This document shows, piece after piece, positions 63,721 through 64,000 of a stretch of DNA of 64,000 nucleotides (the first letter of the stretch is position 1; each line of letters begins with the position of its first letter). A program made the position numbers and the translations under genes. The notes under the pieces were generated by a model. It ran no database searches. It was not told the DNA's origin and was given only the letters and a program-made list of their open reading frames with translations. Source of the DNA: Hyperoodon ampullatus (lineage: Eukaryota; Chordata; Mammalia; Artiodactyla; Ziphiidae); assembly GCA_949752795.1 (NCBI GenBank), contig CATKHW010000009.1:682001-746000 (forward strand), written 5' to 3'.

Positions 63721-63792
63721 TTGGCCAAAAAGGGCATATGAGTTTTTTCCTGAATATATTCATGAGAAAATGCATACGCCCTTTTATGCCAA
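63721..63792. repeat. Palindrome of M1.74, copy 11
   Basis: Arms TTGGCCAAAAAGGGCATATG and GCATACGCCCTTTTATGCCA, imperfect at the outer right end and near the centre (TGAATATATTCATG). Confidence 0.88.
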
Positions 63793-64000
63793 ATGCATCA
63801 TTGTCGAAGTTGTGCCCCTCTTCATGTGCTTTAAAGGTGATTCCAATGTACTTCCTGAAATCTGTTTTCTGCTATTCTCTCTCGCTTTCAAGTCCGCCTC
63901 GTTGCCTTCCCTCAACAGATTTTTGGACGATAGTTGTCCTTTATTTTTCTGCCAGTTTGTGAATTGCTGTGCCCCTGAGCTCCATTTTTCAACTCGTTTT

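Larger units (their letters stand above)
58165..64000 (+). repeat. M1.74 macrosatellite, block 3 (about 3.4 units, homogeneous)
   Basis: Palindromes start at 58,497, 60,244, 61,984 and 63,721, with periods of 1,747, 1,740 and 1,737 bp. Units are close to one another in sequence. The block begins inside a unit, about 330 bp before the first palindrome, directly after S25 sequence, and runs off the right edge. The same unit landmarks recur in each copy, for example TGACCGGTGGGAAGTGATAC before the palindrome and CCCCTGAGCTCCATTTTTCA after it. No gene was recognised. Confidence 0.93.

Noticed and set aside
17989..64000. Telomere-adjacent sequence
   Set aside because: No TTAGGG arrays are seen on either strand. 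A subtelomeric location remains possible but has no support in the sequence.

Overview
This is non-coding, repeat-dominated mammalian DNA, almost certainly from a cetacean. The best taxonomic marker is a tRNA-derived SINE at 50,664-50,879 that matches the CHR-type SINE of whales and dolphins as I know it, with a 24-T tail and a target-site duplication. L1 fragments of cetartiodactyl type and a decayed class I endogenous retrovirus agree with this. I see no intact protein-coding gene. The many open frames of 60-230 codons are products of satellite sequence.

The window alternates between two unrelated satellites. Satellite S25 is a 24-26 bp unit with core TGTCATCACAATGCTCCATG. It fills 1-17,988 and 36,960-58,164, about 39 kb in total. 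Satellite M1.74 is a macrosatellite with a unit of about 1,740 bp. It fills 17,989-22,240, 29,590-36,959 and 58,165-64,000. Each M1.74 unit holds an antisense L1 3' end, a near-perfect 72 bp palindrome that looks like a mariner-type MITE, and about 0.85 kb of sequence I cannot fully assign. Unit length and tandem layout fit the published 'common cetacean satellite' of about 1.75 kb, but I cannot confirm identity from sequence alone.

A 7.35 kb island (22,240-29,590) interrupts M1.74. It holds an L1 scrap, two exon-like segments with splice-site consensus, an antisense retroviral pol/env remnant with a ruined reverse-transcriptase active site, a 65-72 bp minisatellite of three copies, 1.2 kb of unassigned sequence, and two consecutive antisense L1 fragments.

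S25 is not a simple array. Diverged units form recognisable cassettes that recur in a partly fixed order, and large blocks are duplicated. The clearest is a head-to-tail duplication of 2.73 kb (49,029-51,982 and 51,983-54,710) in which only the first copy carries the SINE, leaving a clean empty site in the second. One side of the SINE is almost identical between the copies and the other side is clearly diverged, as if a gene-conversion tract stopped at the SINE. Another block of about 1.2 kb is shared between the two S25 arrays, 40 kb apart. The window therefore records unequal exchange, conversion, transposon capture and array interleaving. Whether any of it is transcribed cannot be read from the sequence.
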